Shown in pieces: positions 22,101-33,170 of a stretch of 64,000 nt of DNA. The position numbers and the translations under genes are program-made. The stretch comes from Takakia lepidozioides (lineage: Eukaryota; Streptophyta; Takakiopsida; Takakiales; Takakiaceae). The stretch lies in assembly GCA_030704615.1 (NCBI GenBank), contig CM060732.1:50759053-50823052 (forward strand). Reading direction: 5' to 3'. Below the pieces are notes generated by a model. That model saw only the letters and a program-made list of their open reading frames with translations. It had not been told where the DNA came from and did no database searches. How positions within the stretch are numbered: position 1 is the first letter of the stretch; every line of letters starts with the position of its first letter.

Positions 22101-23293
22101 AAAAGGTTCGAGTGATGCTCGTATGGCCCCACATACACAACCCACCCCTCCCCCGGCTACACACACCATGTACTTTAGTTTGAAGTGAACCTGTTACTAT
22201 TAGCTAGCTTTGGTCACACGTAGCATGAGTTGAATTCACCAAGTTACATGCTCTTCGCAATAACTTATAAGCTAGTTATATGCTCTTGTGTGCATAAAGT
22301 TGATGAGCCTTGCAGTCTGAACATCTCGTATTGAGGATGTCACCGCTCGAGCTAAAATTTCCATGGGGACGACTTTTAAATAGTGCACAAACATCCGAAT
22401 AGCACTTCAACTTCACACCAGTGTAGAAAGGCTGTCCAGCGAAGAAGGTCCGTACCTCTAGCGTACTTAATATCCTCGACCGCATAGTGGAGGCGACTGC
22501 GATCCCCATGACTTCTTGCAGCCTTTTTACGGCAGCCGTACAGCCGCTTCCACAGAAAAGGAGGGCCTCCTCCCGGGTGCCCCTAAGACAATGCTTGATG
22601 TAATTGTGAGCTTCACTGACGTAGTGGCTCATTTTGGCCCCAAGGAAACTGTCCTCAGTATGTGTGTTGGCTGCAAGTATGTACGCAGTGAACGTGATGT
22701 CATTCAGAGTACAATTCGTCATGTGTTGCACACAAAGACTTTATTAATCCTTACGGACGCCAAACTACTTAACAAAATTTTCTGAAAACAAAAGTCCCGG
22801 GAATTTTTGTCCATAGTTATAAAATGTGACTCGTTCCAAGGAAAATCTAGAAGACAGTACCGTAGAAGAATATTGCGGATCATGAACGTTTCAACGTGAG
22901 CAAGAGGCCGTCCTGATGCAGTGTGGTCTGCGTAAATGACCGGGCGCATGCCAAATGGGGTTGCAAACTCAAAATCCCGCCCAATTATCTGTGAGCGTAG
23001 CCATGCGCATTTGCCTGTAGTTTGAACAAACAGCGAATGAAAAAAACTAGCTTGTGCACATATACATGATGGCTAATACAATCAGACCATCCTTGGACTC
23101 AAATGACATATTGACATCAGAGCGCAGGCCTGAGAAATCAATCACGATGCGATAGCTAGAATTCCTTGAAGGACTCGCCCTCTGTGCTCTCTTTGGCCTG
23201 CTCCAGCAATGAAGGCTTGAGCTCTAGCTTGTTGCCCAGCGTCAGCTGCATGCCCGACCTTCCCCCCTGCGGCAGACGATTGCCGTGACCCAT
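19120..23293 (-). pseudogene. Class V aminotransferase-like gene (PLP-dependent), nine exons, broken
   Basis: Nine exons can be traced: 23293-about 23160, 23014-22856, 22670-22456, 22156-22076, 21829-21624, 21251-21050, 20810-about 20450, about 20365-19938, and 19521-19120. The conserved parts are YADHTASGRPLAHVETF, NTHTEDSFLGAKMSHY, CGSGCTAAVKRLQEVMGI, VVYVGPYEHHSNLLSW, KLGSFSACSNVTGLLS, AIFLSPHKFIGGPGTPGILL (Lys of HKF is the likely PLP Schiff-base residue), CGGGTVNYVNH, GIQARGGCSCAGPYGH and GIKPGWARVSF. This is the plant cysteine desulfurase-like aminotransferase V family; the substrate is not known to me. Exons 2-6 join in frame (exon 2 uses a weak GTCTTC donor). Exon 7 has a one-base frame loss at about 20690, and exon 1 has no clear donor. 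Probably a pseudogene, though otherwise little eroded. Confidence 0.75.
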
Positions 23294-24016
23294 GATAGAA
23301 TCTAACCTATCCAAGATACAAGACAATTTATCGCATATGATCACAGAGAATGTATCCGAATTCTTGCCTATCTACAACACAATCCACCGCATGATCACTA
23401 TCGACTTGATTGGTTCCGGTATATAACTTTTCAACTCTCTGATCTCTCTCCAAATTATCATCTTTTAGACCACCCAACTGTCGTGCGCATGCCATACTAA
23501 GAGTAAGCCGGAAGATCCAGCGCCCACCTATGCTATCCAGATGTGGGTCTTGAGGTTAACATAACTGATCTATGTACATCTAACGAGCTCCTACTCCCAG
23601 TACCATCTCCGCTCCTGTCCGGCAAGAATTCAGGTCTCGAGTTGGCAAGAATGCCATCGAGCTCATTTCTTCAACATTACTCGGATGGCTGATACATCGT
23701 CAGACCAGAACAACGCTCCTAAAATAGGCCTAACATTAGGAGTGATGTCTTCACTACCTAACACGCAAAAAGCCTGAATCTTCTTTTCTCCTGAGCAATC
23801 TGGCCTTACTACGTCGAGTCGGTGACACCATACTGGACCACAGAGGCTTGGTCCTTTTTATAGGCGAAGAAGTCGATGGCCAATGCATGACACAATTTTC
23901 CGTATACTGGGCATCTGCCGCACCGATTGCAAGTGGGTATCTCGACCCTGTTGACTGTCAAGCTACTGCCCCACCTCACACATCATGCCCTTCATTCTAG
24001 TGAGAGGAGAACATAC
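23294..24016. other. Upstream flank, nothing recognised
   Basis: Region upstream of the aminotransferase-like gene. No conserved coding or repeat was recognised; any promoter is not obvious. Confidence 0.4.
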
Positions 24017-24215
24017 CAGTGTTGTGCGGGTTTTTTTTCGGAGCCAAGTTCGGGTCCGGATCCGGGTTTTTGAAATTTGGAAAATCGGGGTCCGGGTTCG
24101 GGTCCGGGTTTGTCAACACGAACTGGGGTTAGGGTCCGGGTAGTTGTTAGGAAATATTAGCGGGTTCACGGGTTCGGATCCGGGTCCTAATTTATTGATT
24201 AAATAAATTAGAAAA
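24017..24215 (+). mobile_element. hAT-like element left end (word GGGTCCGG)
   Basis: The sequence starts CAGTGTTGTGCGGGTT, the same end as the complete elements at 48038 and 54572. It then runs into repeated GGGTCCGGGTTCGGGTCCGG phrases up to about 24205. No matching right end was found. It resembles the fragment at 51697, which uses the same word. Confidence 0.55.
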
Positions 24216-24734
24216 ATAAGATTAATTAGGGATAAAATTATTTTTGGCTGGAAAAAACTTTAAATCCTAATAATAAATTTTAGACATTCCTTCAAAATAT
24301 ACCATGAATATGAATATGTATACCACGAATAAGAATTAAAATAGAAGTTTGAGTTCCATTTTCTATTTTTCAATATCAATTCTTTAAATATGTTAAGAAT
24401 AAGAATATGCCTCAAGGGTAGATCACTATAGCATGGATGTGTGGGATCTGGCCTAATAATAATATATGATGCCTCCTTTGGGAGGTGTAAATTATGGTCC
24501 CATAGGGCACAACTTTGTGACACCAAAAGCCGGGTGGCGCACATCCTAATATTAATAAGGGATGGATCGGGGGGTGCGCCATTGTGAGGATTTTGGGGTA
24601 GGGCCTCTGCAGTCTAAGTCTAAGTTATGTTGGTTGCAGACCCCCTATTGGATTTTACAAAGTCAAAGCAGAACATTATAAGGGCATAACGTGCAAGCAC
24701 CCGGGAGCATATTCTGTTTTTTTAGTTCTCTTGA
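24216..24734. other. Non-coding stretch between hAT end and LINE
   Basis: AT-rich sequence with no recognised feature. It may include the remainder of the hAT-like element. Confidence 0.35.
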
Positions 24735-26905
24735 AACAAGACATTTTGTGCAGCTTCAGGCCTTAAAATTAATTGGAATAAGGCGGTTGGTTTATTAAGC
24801 CAGCTAGCTGACCCTTCAGTCGTTGCGCACATTGCCCCGTGGGGTATCGAATTGGGCTTCAGATGGCTTTTGGATGGTGAATCTCATGAGCTTTTAGGGC
24901 AGCTGGTGGGGACCGATATCTCTGATGATGCCAGGTTTGCTGCTGTCCTATCCAAGCTGAAAAGAAAGCTTGCGCATTGGAGTTCCTTGCATCTGTCTCT
25001 CGTGGGTAGAGCTTTGATTGTTAACCAGGTGCTTTTGGCCTCTTTGTGGTTTCTTGCTTCGGTATGGTCGCCTCAGGCTTCCATCATAAAAAAAGTGAAA
25101 TCTCTGATGAGGAATTTTATTTGGGGTGCTACTCCCTCCTCCGCCTCCAAAAGAGCTTTAGTAAGCTGGGATCAAATTACTCAAAGCAAAAAAAACGGGG
25201 GATTAGGGGCGTTAGATCCCCAAGCACAAATCACGGCCTTGTTGGCCAAATGGGTCCCTAGAGCTCTTTCTCACCTTTCTAGCCCTTGGAGCAGGCTGGT
25301 TCGTCAGAATCTAATGGTGGCCATCCCTCGTACTAGTGACAAATGGGCTCATTCGCTGAGATGGATTACCCAAGGTGGTAAGCTCAATGAAAGGCCAAGT
25401 TTGGGTTCTCGAGCGTGGCAATCCATCTGGAAGGCTTGGTGCAAGTTGCGTCCGTGCTTGGTACAACTAAGTCCCTTTTCATTTAGCCAGGTCTTGAGGC
25501 AACCACTTTTTGGGAATTATAATCGTGATAAGGAGATTCTGATTACATGTACCAAACGCTGGGCTGAATGGGAAGATGTAGGTTTGGCCCACCTCTTGCA
25601 TTTCTGGGATGATACCTTATGTCTCTGATCTCTCCTCAATTTGCTGCGCAACAGCTATCAAAGAGAAGGGTTAATTTGGGTTGGAATGCGGTCATGGAGG
25701 ATCTCCCTGACAATTGGAATAGGCTTATTGCTGACCCCAATCTCATGTCGCTGCCGGGCTGGCTGGGTTTTGTTGTTGACTCCCAACCCATAGCCATTTA
25801 CGCGATTGCCAGAGATAGCTCATGTATGCATGGTACTGGTTTTGGGGTAAGCAATGATGGAATCCTGCTCTCCCCTAAGGCAGTAAGTGTCCCTGTAGAC
25901 TGCCAATTCTTTGAGATCAGGGTCTATTGTAAGCTTTCAGGAAACACAAACCCTCTGCCTCCCTTAGACCTGCAACATTATGAGGGGAACTTCTGCTGGT
26001 TTCTTTCTGCCCCTCTTAAACTACTTCAGTTTGACCCTGGGGAGTGGATTTGACTGTCCAAGGGACACGACCCATTTTTCAATTATTCGGTTAAGCTTGG
26101 GTACAAGTTGTTGATGCCTAAAAGAGGATTCGAAAATGGTCTAATAAGTGGCAAAATTTGCCTGTGCCTGCGGTCCTGGTTTGGCGTGATATTTGGAAAA
26201 AACACAGGTCTTCGAAAGTTACGGCTTTCCTATGGAAGGTGGTCAATAAGATCTTGCCTGTGGCGGCAAACTTTGAAGATTCATCCTTGAACTGTGTCTC
26301 TTGTATACAGGCTGCAGAGGAAAATTTGGAACATGCCTTGGTGCTTTGCCCATTCGCCCGTGCTGTTTGGGAAAAGGCCCTTCATCTGTACTCTTTCTGG
26401 TCCTCTAACTTGGACTCCTCTCCTTCAGTCTTGCTTCTCAATGTCAAGAATGGCAGAATTCATTGTTCTTGCCCTGTTTGGGAATCACTGAGAGGTATCA
26501 TATTGTGGCAGATTTGGAAAATGAGATGTTGTGTGGTGTATCAAAAAGAGAGGCCGTGTTTGAACAAAGTTCTTTTTCTAGCTCACTCAGACCTTAAGTC
26601 TGAGGCTCGCAAAGCTTGGTCTGTTTTGGTTGCAGCTCTTTCCAAGTGTCACAGCAGTCGAAGACCTCAACTCTTTGCCGCCTTCGACAAATCCTGGGGA
26701 AAAGATTTCGTGTTCTGTAGGAGAATTGATGACACTAGGATTGTGTGGGAAGACTCCCCCCCTACCTGTTGGAAGCTCAACTAGTACTAAATAGACTTCC
26801 TTGGAGAACGAAGACGCAGAAATAAATTGGAGACACAAGCGTAGTGGCTCTAGGAAGGCAAAGTCAAAGACACAGCTTTCGTTTGATGGGCCCAAAAAAA
26901 AAAAA
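24735..26905 (+). mobile_element. LINE, 5'-truncated copy 2
   Basis: Frames encode the C-terminal end of a plant L1-type RT: KTFCAASGLKINWNKAVGLL, then WSSLHLSLVGRALIVNQVLL, SLMRNFIWGA and KKNGGLGALDPQAQ (ORF 24852-25628). An RT-type zinc-binding domain follows (VLVWRDIWKKHRSSKVTAFL, LPVAANFEDSSLNCVSC, LEHALVLCPFARAVWEKA; 26158-26784). Near the end is INWRHKRSGSRK. At least two frame changes (about 25620 and 26050) disable it. A poly-A run at 26894-26905 marks the 3' end. It is related to the copies at 3.65 kb and, through the INWRH motif, at 56.1 kb. Endonuclease and RT catalytic parts are missing. Confidence 0.8.
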
Positions 26906-27581
26906 ATGCAATATGTAGGTGGTTTTTTAAGTCAACCAGTATCCTACTTCTCTTGCCTTCCCATATGGGACAGATGGTCCTGTTTTCATAGTTCTTCTTC
27001 TCCTTTCTCTTCACCTCCTCAGAAAAATGGGAATATCTCAGCGAAAAAAAGATTTTTGGGAAAATTGACCGAACAATATGCTCATACCTACCCCTTGCAA
27101 ACACCTGTAAATTTCCAGGCCAATCGGGCGAAAATCAGAGAAACGCCACGTTGAGTGTGGGGCCCATTTTTTGGGCCCCTCCCAAGAAAAATAAGGGAAA
27201 TTGGAGGAATTTGCAATTTTCAATGACAGGATGAAATCTGCAGGACCTCATCCTGCTTACAAGTGTTGTCCAGCACATTGGCATTCTAATGAGCCATAGA
27301 AAGCAAAAAATGGATTCATATTTTCTGATTTACAGCTGGTCAAAGTAAGGGGGGGTCAAAATGCCATAGGCAGCAGCAGTTTTGCTGAAGCACAAAGACA
27401 GCCTGGTAGTGCGTGGCATGTGCACATCAGCTAGCTTCCACCATCTGCTCTCATTCTTTTGCCCTGCCCAAGTTCCATACAAGCCTAAGGCACACAAAAT
27501 GGAGTCTAGCAACATGAAGACAAAGGCTAGAGTCAAGCACAGCAGCCAACTACTTCATCTCCCACCCATAGTGGGAGAGCA
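26906..27581. other. Non-coding stretch, nothing recognised
   Basis: Sequence between the LINE tail and the tRNA-like cluster. ORFs here show no family resemblance. Confidence 0.5.
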
Positions 27582-28090
27582 TGGGTGGGATTTGAACCCA
27601 CAGAGCTGCCCCAACAGCCCATGCTGAAGCCAAATTCCACACAAGCCCAAGCTCCCAAAAAATAGAGATGCAAAACAGCAGCCTCACCTTCATCTCCCAC
27701 CCTTAGTGGCCAAGTATGGGTGGATTTGAACCCATAGAGCTGCCCCAACTGGTAGCCCATGCTAAAGGCTTTTGGCCAAGTTCCACACAATCTGCACACT
27801 CCGAAAGTTTAGAGACAATGAGGCAGCCACACAAGCTTGAAGGCTAGCAAAATTCCAACACAATGTGGCAACACACAAACTTGAACACAGATAATTCCAT
27901 TGTGGGAGTGGGAATTGAACCCAGTGGCCTGCCCCAACTGGCAACTCACACAAAGAAAGACCAACATGTGGCCAGCACTAGCATCAAATCAGACTCAGAA
28001 AAACCAGAGATGAACCCACCTTTACACGCCGAATTGTGTGAGTGGGAGTTGAACCCACTAACTTGCCCCAATTGGCAACTCACACATGAA
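27582..28090 (-). repeat. Cluster of four tRNA-like repeats
   Basis: A block read on the plus strand as ATTTGAACCCA, then a short spacer and TGCCCCAACTGGCAACTC (with variants) occurs at about 27590, 27724, 27912 and 28048. On the minus strand each block becomes a box A-like GGGGCAG next to a box B such as GGTTCAAATCC or GGTTCAACTCC. The boxes are closer together than in a true tRNA, so these are probably degraded SINE heads or a tandemly spread tRNA pseudogene, not functional tRNAs. Confidence 0.6.
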
Positions 28091-28599
28091 CACAAGGGGG
28101 GAGACTCCTCCCCAGTAGGGAGGGAATGAGTCTCCACCCTTGTACGCACCCCCGCTTGACTGGGAGACTACCACATAATTATACTAGACACAAAGAAAAT
28201 GGACTCAATCCTAATTGAAACACAAAATTGTTGCAGCAAAGACCTCCGAGCTACATGAACACTAAGGCAAAAAGCTGGAGTAGCAAACAAACCATTCAGG
28301 TCAGGACCCAGTGAACCCCAAAACTGCACAACCACAAAATCATACCTCTCCTTGGACTGTCAAGCAACTCTCTACGGCTGGATCCTCAGTACAAATGTTT
28401 CAGGGCTACCAACAGCAAACCAACCCCCAAACACACCACTGTGTTTAGAAAAAGACAGAATACCACTACATAGAAAATGTGTCGTAAGGAGGATACCCCC
28501 TCTTTGGCATCAAATGTCTCCATGTCTCTGCAATAAGAAATCAACCATATCAATTACTGAATATAGAAGTACCTATAATGAGAAAAGGCTATGGCTCTT
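28091..28599. other. Non-coding stretch, nothing recognised
   Basis: No recognised feature between the tRNA-like cluster and the transposase fragment. Confidence 0.4.
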
Positions 28600-29401
28600 G
28601 ACAAAGCATCATCCAAGGCACATATAGACATCTCCACACGCATGACAAAAATACCTTTGACGCATACCGCACTCAACACACTTCCTCCTCCTACTAGTCT
28701 TGAGGGAGAAATGCACGGACCCCGGTTGGCCACATCTGCCCCTGGCATTACTGTTCTCCTGGGAGGAACCCACCCCACAATTAGTCCCTTTGCAACCTCC
28801 AAATTGAAAAGCATGTGGCTAAGAGGAGTGTGACCCTTTCCCCTCATAAAACCCAGGTACAATATGTAAGCATTCACCAAAGAAGTGTCAACTCCATAAA
28901 AGTACAAGTGGTGCCACCATTTATGGACCATTATTGTGTATGCTTCGGCAACTCGTATTTTTTTTATTAATTTAATTTCCTGGTCTGAACAGAGTAGTAT
29001 CCCCGTAGCTGATCCTAAACATCCACTCCTCGCATATGCTGCTAGTAATGAAACACAATAGGGGAGGTAGCTGACACAACACGTCTTACCCCTTTGTGCC
29101 ATCTTTGTATGAAGCAATCAGGACCGATAGGGGAAATGACAGTGGAAATCATGGTCACCAACTTGGCATCCATCCAAGCAATAGCGGCTACTTTGCCACT
29201 TATGTGAACACGATATTCCAGCCTACCTCTCTCACCCTTCTTCCCCAAATCAAGGCACGTAGGAAAGCCCACTCGGGAGGTTTTTACCGTGCCAGTAGCA
29301 TAGATCTGTTTTGCTGCCAAATCATAGAATAGGATGGGGCTACTGAAAAAATTATCCATCGTTACAATATGGAACTCCTCTGCTACTGAATTGCCAGACA
29401 T
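28600..29401 (-). pseudogene. piggyBac-type transposase, C-terminal half
   Basis: Minus-strand sequence from 29401 reads HIVTMDNFFSSPILFYDLAA, IYATGTVKTSRVGFP and AIAWMDAKLVTMISTV. After a frame change it reads VDTSLVNAYILYLGFMRGKG. These match the second half of DDE_Tnp_1_7 transposases, where the Asp in MDNFF and the Asp in WMDAKLV are the second and third catalytic aspartates. At least one frame change (about 29050) breaks it. Its upstream neighbour is the N-terminal half of the same kind of protein, but on the opposite strand. Confidence 0.75.
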
Positions 29402-30150
29402 TACACGGTTAGGTGGGGATTTGGGTCCTCATTTGCCTTTTGGAGATTCAGCAAATCCAGTTGACTTTTTCAATTTGTTTTGGCCATTGTTGGTCATGCG
29501 CCAAATTTGCAGCAAGACCAACTTGTATGTCAGGACAGAAAACCAGAATGGAAACCTGAAAGGAGGTAGATGGTGGTACCCTATCACCATCCGTGAATTG
29601 AAGGCTTGGCTTGCTGTTCACATGCTCATGGGAATCAAAAAATTGCCTAGTACTAGATTGTATTGGAAAGCCAACAATGTCTTCTTCAATTGCCCTTCCA
29701 TCATGCGCATTACGTCCCGCAACAGATGGGAGGCAATTCTGAGGTGCCTCCACCTTGTTGACAACAGGGATGTGTGCACTATTGACACTGACCCTGCTTT
29801 TGATAAGTTAGCTAAAACCAGGTGGTTGCTAGATGCACTAAATGGTTTGTATGCCACCTACATGAGCCCCGAGCAGAATTTGACTGTGGATGAGCAAATG
29901 GTGAAGTACAAGGGCAAGTATGCCCGAATCCAACAATACCTAAGCAAGAAGCCCGTGAAGTGGGGTCTGAAGGTGCGGTGTGGTGTTTGTGTGGTGCATG
30001 TTCCAAATATGTTCAGAAGTTAGAGGTTTACCTTGGGAAGGATGATGGGAATGATATGACCCATGGCAGCGGGCACGACCACTGGAGTCTTCAAATTTGG
30101 TCAAAGAGGTTTTTAACAATGGAAGAAAATAGTCTATTTCTAGTCCTTCT
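29402..30150 (+). pseudogene. piggyBac-type transposase, N-terminal half, inverted
   Basis: The plus-strand ORF (29334-30023) carries DFFNLFWPLLVMRQICSKTN, LKAWLAVHMLMGIKKLPSTR followed by YW, RWEAILRCLHLVDN and LTVDEQMVKYKGKYARIQQY followed by LSKKPVKWGLKV. This is the first half of a DDE_Tnp_1_7 transposase, with the first catalytic Asp in TVDEQM. A frame change near 29985 moves into SKYVQKLEVYLGKDDGNDMT. The start of this half abuts the start of the C-terminal half on the other strand, so the gene has been split by an inversion. It cannot make a working transposase. Confidence 0.75.
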
Positions 30151-30159
30151 CTGAAACAT

Positions 30160-30599
30160 TGGACTTGCTTTTCGCATAACCAATTCTCCCATTGAAGTCT
30201 CCCACTAGGAGGAGCCTTACTCAATCGTTGTTGACATACTTTTCAATTTGTCAGTCCTGAAGTTTTTTCTCTGGGGTTTTCCTCCATTTTTTCTCTAAGC
30301 TCTACGACTTTTCTGCACCAAATTTTCATTTCATTTCATTTTCATACTTCTCATCTTTGGCCCTGGTTTAAGACGGAATTTCACATGTCCTTTTCCGTTG
30401 TTCAAATTTTAAGCAATTTTTATTTCTCATAGTTTTTATTTGGTGGTCTGACCTTTTATCCTCTCTCATGTTTTCTTCAGATCCATTTTCTCCCATGAGA
30501 TCCAGGCGCTTCCCAAAAATCGTTATCTCATAGTGTGTATTTATTTTTTTTATTTTTTATTTTTTTGGCAATTTAGGATTTTGGATTGACATACATGTT
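30160..30599. other. Non-coding, T-rich
   Basis: T-rich sequence with no recognised feature; probably flank or non-coding end of the transposon region. Confidence 0.4.
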
Positions 30600-32240
30600 T
30601 TATAGTACCTTGCTTTTCATGTTAGCATTACCCCTAACCCTAACCTTTTTTTGCACATTTGCACTAGCTTTTTCCTTTGTTTTGGATTGACGTGCATTTA
30701 GGCATGTTACAGTTTGCTTTCTATGTTACATCTTAATACTAGGTCCAAGTTCCAACAACGAGTCTTTCATTTAAATACTTGTCTATAATATTAGGTTCTT
30801 CATTGTTTTTTTGCTTACTAGTACCCTACTAACAACACTAAGTTCTAGCGAAGTCTGGAGTTTTTCATAAGTGTTTGTCTATTTTGTAACTTAAACAAAA
30901 ACCCTAAACCCTTACTAGAAAACCCTAAACATTTATCCTTAACCCAATACCCCAGAACCCTTTCCCTTCCCTTTGCAAATGAGAATCATAACCATAACCA
31001 TTTTGGTTATCCAAATCTCTTCAACGTATCCAAATTTCCATTATTTACCCTACTAACACACACTAAGTTGTAGCGAGTGCGAGTCTTCCGGCATGTATGC
31101 TCACCATTTCTGCCTTCAACCCAAGCCCTAAACCCTCGTCGAAAACCCTAAGGAAAACCCTACGTCATTGTTACGTCTAAACCCTTACCCTTCCCCTACA
31201 ACTGGGAATGAAGTATCCATACCATAACCATAACTATTTATGGTTATTCAAATCTCTTCACCCTTCACCTTGCGCAAGGTTTTGGTTTTGGTTTGGATTG
31301 ACATGCACTTACTTTTTTTTAATCGAACTTTGCTTTCTATGTATCTTAATACCAGGTTCCAAGGACGAGTCTTTCATTTAAATACTTGTCCGATGCAATG
31401 ACTACACTTCCATAATATTAGGTTCTTCATTTTTATTTTGCTTAGTACTACAGGCTTACTAACAACACTAAGTTGTAGCGAGTGCGAGTCTTCCGGCATG
31501 TATGCTTACCATTTCTGTCTTCAACCCAAACCCTAAACCCTCGTCCGGAACCCTAAACAAAACCCTACGCCATTGTTACGTCTAAACCTTTATCCTTCCC
31601 CTGCAAATGGGAATGAAGTATCCATACCATAACCATATATATCTTAATACCAGGTTCCAAGGACAAATCCTCAATCTAAATACTTCTCCAGCCCAATGAC
31701 TTTTCCATAATATTTGTTTCTCCATTTTATTTTATTTTATTTATCCTACTAACACACACCAAGTTCTAGCGACTGTGAGTTCTAGCGACTGTGAGTCTTC
31801 CACATTTGTTTGTCCAATAGTGTTCTTAAACCCAAACCGAAAACCTACCTTTACCATCACCCCTAAACCATTAATCGTACCATAAACCAATAACTTTAGT
31901 GTACTACCCTAGTTACACTCCAAACCTTATTGTACTACCATGTTACCTATTCTCAATGTTTCATGCTCTTTTAATATTTTCTTTTGTTGAATAAGGTACG
32001 ATAGAATGATTACAGGGATATCAAATTCATCAACCATTTCTTAATTCTACCGAGTGTGAGTCCATCATATTTGTTTGTTTTGTACCCTAAATCTAAACCC
32101 TAAACCCTTACCCTTACTGTAAACCCAAACCTTATTACACTTCTCTCTAGTTACACCCCAAACCTTATTGTACTACCCTAGTACCTCTTCCGAATGTTTC
32201 ATGCTATTCTAATATTTTATTGCCCTTGTTACATCCAAAA
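30600..32240. repeat. Diverged tandem array with telomere-like motifs
   Basis: GCGAGTGCGAGTCTTCCGGC appears at about 31073 and 31478, a 405-bp period; the two units stay alike for about 170 bases (ACGTCTAAACC, GGGAATGAAGTATCCATACC). Weaker units start at about 30842 (TTCTAGCGAAGTCTGGAG), 31763 and 32047. Phrases like AACCCTAAACCC, the plant telomere word, recur throughout. Blocks such as ACCAGGTTCCAAGGACGAGT are also shared between units. It has no coding content. It could be an interstitial telomere-like satellite or an array inside a transposon. Confidence 0.7.
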
Positions 32241-32589
32241 CATGATTCATTCCAATGGCGTGGTATGTGAACATTGTGCTTCATATGAAGATTCAATCAA
32301 TAAAATTACTAGCAAGTTGTATTGAGTATGGTAGAGTAGGAGTTTGGCCCATGTTCGATGCAACCCATTTGTTTATCGTGATCCTGCAATGGAATATTAC
32401 TTTATTCGACTTCCAAGTGGACGTTCAATGAATTGTTCAATACTGCTACGTCACTTTGAGCACTTCAATGTCAAATGGACCTCTTATATGACACATTTTG
32501 AAACAAGTATGACATCACCTGAAATTAAAGTTCAATCACACATTACACCATGATATTATTAATATTTCAATTAATTTTAATACAAATAT

Positions 32590-32645
32590 ATATTAAGTTT
32601 AGTCCGGATTTAAGCCAAACGTCCAGAATTAATTAAAATAGTGTT
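32590..32645 (+). repeat. Shared tail motif, copy 1
   Basis: TATTAAGTTTAGTCCGGATT, then TAAGCCAAACGTCCAGAATT and AATTAAAATAGTG. Closely similar phrases occur at 44240-44275 and, on the minus strand, at 63350-63286. It is probably one terminus of a transposon family. Confidence 0.55.
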
Positions 32646-32685
32646 GTAAGTACACAATGTGCCGCCTTGGTGGTTTGGGGTTTTA
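32646..32685 (+). repeat. SINE head fragment interrupted by the MITE
   Basis: GTAAGTACACAATGTGCCGC and TTGGTGGTTTGGGGTT match the head of the SINE at 48531 (GTAAGTGCACAGTGTGTGTC, CTGGTGGTTCGGGGTT). The match stops at the TTA where the Harbinger-like element begins. Confidence 0.45.
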
Positions 32686-33167
32686 GAGCCGGGTTCCATG
32701 GGCAACTGCAAGCTCCCCCCATAAATCGCCCCACGATTAACGAGGCGCTATTGGTTATTAGAATATTCTTTAAGGGGCGCCCCAATGGAATTGGCCCTTG
32801 CTAAGGGGCGCAAAAAGCAAAAAGACGTCCCTTCACAAGGGGCGATCGAGTTTCAAGGCGCCCCCTCACGACACACCCGTCTTTTCCTTCGGCGGGCCCA
32901 CAGCCTTACAAAATACTATTGATTTCCATCCAAAGTAGGTTAGATTTTAGGAGAGGGAATGATTTTTGACATTTTCATCCAAAACTTATATTAATTGTCA
33001 TCTAATTTGTCATGGCCCACAACAATTGGTGCCAAAGATTTTCTAGAGGGGTGAATGGAAAGGTGTCCATGAAACCACTCCCTCTCATTTTTAAGGGGCG
33101 ATTCCCTCCTAGGGGCGCTTGCTTGGGGAGGGGGGGGGGGGGTTTGGAGTGCCCATGGAACCGGCTC
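32686..33167. mobile_element. Harbinger/Tourist-like MITE (482 bp)
   Basis: The ends are inverted repeats: GAGCCGGGTTCCATGGGCAA on the left and, reading inward from the right end, GAGCCGGTTCCATGGGCACT. A TTA triplet flanks both sides (32683-32685 and 33168-33170), the TWA-type target duplication of PIF/Harbinger elements. The interior has no coding capacity but repeats AAGGGGCG about five to six times near both ends. It needs a transposase in trans; none of this superfamily was seen in the window. Confidence 0.75.
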
Positions 33168-33170
33168 TTA

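Noticed and set aside
24017-24130. A very short complete hAT element ending at CAACACG (about 24115)
   Set aside because: Flanks show no 8-bp duplication and the right end does not mirror the left.
27582-28090. Functional tRNA genes at the box B-like motifs
   Set aside because: Box A and box B are too close and no cloverleaf arms pair; the copies look like repeat remnants.
32344-32553. 69-codon ORF near the shared tail motif
   Set aside because: Too short, with no recognisable family; probably transposon interior.
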